Source: Erwinia aphidicola (GTDB lineage Bacteria > Pseudomonadota > Gammaproteobacteria > Enterobacterales > Enterobacteriaceae). Taken from it: 64,000 bases of DNA. Shown piece after piece: positions 62,257 to 64,000 of the stretch. The DNA lies in the NCBI RefSeq assembly GCF_024169515.1, contig NZ_JAMKCQ010000001.1, positions 1,488,001 to 1,552,000 on the forward strand. The letters are read 5' to 3'. The translations under genes and the position numbers were made by a program. The notes beneath the pieces were generated by a model, which was not told where the DNA came from, ran no database searches, and saw only the letters and a program-made list of their open reading frames with translations. Positions within the stretch are counted from its first letter, which is position 1; every line of letters starts with the position of its first letter.

Positions 62257-63729
62257 TTATTCAAAATCTGGCAGAAACCGCTGAATGTCGACTTCCTGAA
62301 ACTGGCAGCGCTGGAAGCGATCTTTCAGCGCATAGGGCACGGTACAGTCGAAAATGGTTTTGCAGGAGATACCCTTCGCGCTGATCGACGGGCTGAATTC
62401 CGGCACCTGCGACGGGTCCAGCGGGTGGCAGCGCACGCCGGGGATAAACAGGGTATCGACATCGCCCTGATAGCGGGTCTGCATCGCCCACAGCACGTCG
62501 TTGCTGTCGAAAATATCCACGTCCTCATCCACCAGCATCACGTGCTTCAGCTCGGGGAAGGCGGAGAATGCCAGCAGCGCCGCCTGCCGCTGTCGCCCCT
62601 CATCCATCGGTCCGGCTTTTTTAAACTGCATCACCGCGAGGAATTTCCCGCCGCCGGATGAGTGGGCAAACACGTTCAGCAAACGCCCCGGCATCGCCCG
62701 TTCCACCATGCCGAGTATGCTCGCCTCGGTTGGGATACCCGCCATATTGACATGCTCTTCGCTGCAACCGAGGGTGTGCTGCAGGATGGGGTGGCGGCGA
62801 TGGGTGACCGCTTTCACCTTGATCAGCGGCAGGGAGGCGTTTGCCGCGCCGGTATAGCCCGGGAACTCCGGCATCGCCTTACCCGTATTCGTGTTCTGGT
62901 CCTCGCGCACGCGCACATTGGGGAGCAGCTCGCCCTCAATCACCACCTCGGCATGGGCAATCGCCCGCGCATCCACCGACACCGCCTGCGCCAGCTCTAC
63001 CGCTTGCCCGCGCAGCGCGCCGGCCACGCATAACTCGTCGAAGCCGAGCGGTGTGGTTGGCGGTTCGAAGCAGGCACCGATATAAATCGCCGGATCAACG
63101 CCGATGCTGATGGTGATCGGCAGGGCTTTCCCGGCGGCTTCGGCCTTCTGGCGAAACGCATCAATATGACGGCCGGGAACAAAATAGATCGACAGTTCAT
63201 CGCGCCCCTGTATGCACAGGCGGTGAATGGTGATGTCCGATTCGCCGGTTTGCGGGTCGCTGGCGTAGCACAACCCCATGGTAAAGTAGGGGCCGGCGTC
63301 CTCTTCAGTATTAGTGGGCGCAGGCAGCAGCGTGCGGATATCAAAACCCTCATCGCTGGCGAGATGTATCACCTGCTGGCAGGGGATGTCGGTGGCTTTG
63401 GTCAGCACCGGCGGGATCGGGTTGTTCACCGAATTCATCAATAAATGCCCAAGCCGCGCAGGCTCGCAGCCGAGCAGTTGCCCGACGCGGCGGCGTGATG
63501 CCAGCACTCCGGTCACGACGCGAAAATCGTCAAAGCCTCTGACTTTGTTGAATAACATTGCCGGCCCCGCGCGCGTCGGGCGCAGCGTGGTGCCGCCGGC
63601 CCCGACATAGCGATAGACGCCGGAAAGCTCAGCGTGCGGGTTCACTTCAGTATCGGTGCTGACCAGCTCACCCGGCGTCTGCGCCAGCAGCGCCAGCGCG
63701 GATCGCAGGTCATAAACGCTATTTGCCAT
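62257..63729 (-). CDS. UbiD-family decarboxylase, AroY/LpdC-like
   Basis: 490-residue prenylated-FMN-dependent non-oxidative decarboxylase. Strong match to remembered Klebsiella AroY (protocatechuate decarboxylase): GAGGTxxRPTRxGPAMxFN, TLLPAPTNT, TIHRLCxQGRDELS, EAAGKxLPITI, IYIGACFExPTTP, IEGELLPxVRVREDQxTNxGxAMPEFPGY, GISCKTIFDCTVP. The length equals that of gallate decarboxylases. Probable substrates are protocatechuate, gallate or 4-hydroxybenzoate. The ATG at 63729 has AGGAGGAAAAC upstream. No ubiX/bsdB-like prenyltransferase gene is adjacent. Confidence 0.87.
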   Translation of the reverse strand: MANSVYDLRSALALLAQTPGELVSTDTEVNPHAELSGVYRYVGAGGTTLRPTRAGPAMLFNKVRGFDDFRVVTGVLASRRRVGQLLGCEPARLGHLLMNSVNNPIPPVLTKATDIPCQQVIHLASDEGFDIRTLLPAPTNTEEDAGPYFTMGLCYASDPQTGESDITIHRLCIQGRDELSIYFVPGRHIDAFRQKAEAAGKALPITISIGVDPAIYIGACFEPPTTPLGFDELCVAGALRGQAVELAQAVSVDARAIAHAEVVIEGELLPNVRVREDQNTNTGKAMPEFPGYTGAANASLPLIKVKAVTHRRHPILQHTLGCSEEHVNMAGIPTEASILGMVERAMPGRLLNVFAHSSGGGKFLAVMQFKKAGPMDEGRQRQAALLAFSAFPELKHVMLVDEDVDIFDSNDVLWAMQTRYQGDVDTLFIPGVRCHPLDPSQVPEFSPSISAKGISCKTIFDCTVPYALKDRFQRCQFQEVDIQRFLPDFE

Positions 63730-63966
63730 GTTTTCCTCCTCATCAGGCGGTCTGTTGCCGTCATTAAGCCGCCTGTTACGCAGCCTGTGACGAAAAAGCG
63801 TAACCAACATACCTTTTCACTCGCGCTTAAGACGTCCAGTTAATGCTGGACCGCGGCTTCACCAGGCTAATCTGAAAGTCGCTACCTGCGCTGATTATTC
63901 GTTTCCGCCAGCAACTTTGGCTGATTTATAGTCGCTGAAAAGTGTTCAGCGCGCCGGGGTGCCATC

Positions 63967-64000
63967 ATGCAGATCTCCAGACAACAAACAGCCTGGCTTA
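63967..64000 (+). CDS. Start of an unidentified gene, cut by the window end
   Basis: ATG CAG ATC TCC AGA... gives MQISRQQTAWL, open to the end of the window and divergent from the decarboxylase. GGGGTG lies 6 bases before the ATG. Too short to identify. Confidence 0.35.
   Translation, partial: MQISRQQTAWL

Overview
The window comes from an enterobacterium, most likely of the Erwiniaceae (Erwinia/Pantoea group). The core gene order yhiN, pitA, uspB, uspA, rsmJ, prlC, rlmJ, gor matches the E. coli arrangement. The proteins are close to enterobacterial ones (FhuE, PitA, UspB, RsmJ, PrlC, RlmJ, Gor, KdpFABC), ERIC elements are present, and two tailspike-like proteins of the kind encoded by plant-associated Erwinia/Pantoea occur. 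Assignment to genus is inference.

Layout. 0-6.1 kb: fhuE siderophore receptor, a MASE2-GGDEF diguanylate cyclase, then a tight dehydratase / ornithine-cyclodeaminase-like / YheO-like regulator operon. 6.3-18.2 kb: cupin protein, then conserved housekeeping genes, with a CPBP protease and an RNase BN/Z gene inserted relative to E. coli. 18.2-21.6 kb: a toxin-antitoxin hotspot after gor, with a decayed ORF, a ParE/RHH pair, a divergent RHH unit with an operator array, and a complete tripartite hipBST module. 21.9-23.7 kb: two alpha/beta hydrolases, one Tat-exported. 23.9-28.8 kb: a sugar/polyol operon (binding protein, TIM-barrel isomerase, Gfo/Idh/MocA dehydrogenase) behind a recognisable sigma-54 promoter, with a divergent sigma-54 activator. 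28.8-34.4 kb: ERIC elements, TerC, YqhA, a MarA-like regulator with a small exported protein, a LysR regulator, a Fur-boxed siderophore-interacting protein and a GNAT. 34.5-38.6 kb: a tandem pair of tailspike-like beta-helix proteins with duplicated leaders. 38.7-48.3 kb: an ABC exporter, then a DeoR-controlled SIS / ROK kinase / CUT1 ABC transporter operon with a five-copy 56-bp tandem array in it. 48.4-50.9 kb: LysR, glutathionyl-hydroquinone reductase and an esterase. 51.0-54.2 kb: an AT-rich three-gene cassette (unknown protein, cysteine desulfurase, EamA exporter) lying where kdpE would be expected. 54.2-61.4 kb: kdpFABCD without kdpE but with a retained KdpE-type operator. 61.6-64 kb: a second ParE-type TA pair, an AroY-like UbiD decarboxylase, and the start of one more gene.

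The most unusual signals are: (1) roughly thirty-five short palindromes in nearly every intergenic gap, whose arms differ in sequence between copies but remain complementary, and which supply the stop codon of four different genes; (2) the apparent replacement of kdpE by a foreign, translationally coupled cassette; (3) the hipBST / RHH-operator toxin-antitoxin cluster; and (4) the duplicated tailspike-like proteins. No rRNA, tRNA, CRISPR array or complete insertion sequence was seen.
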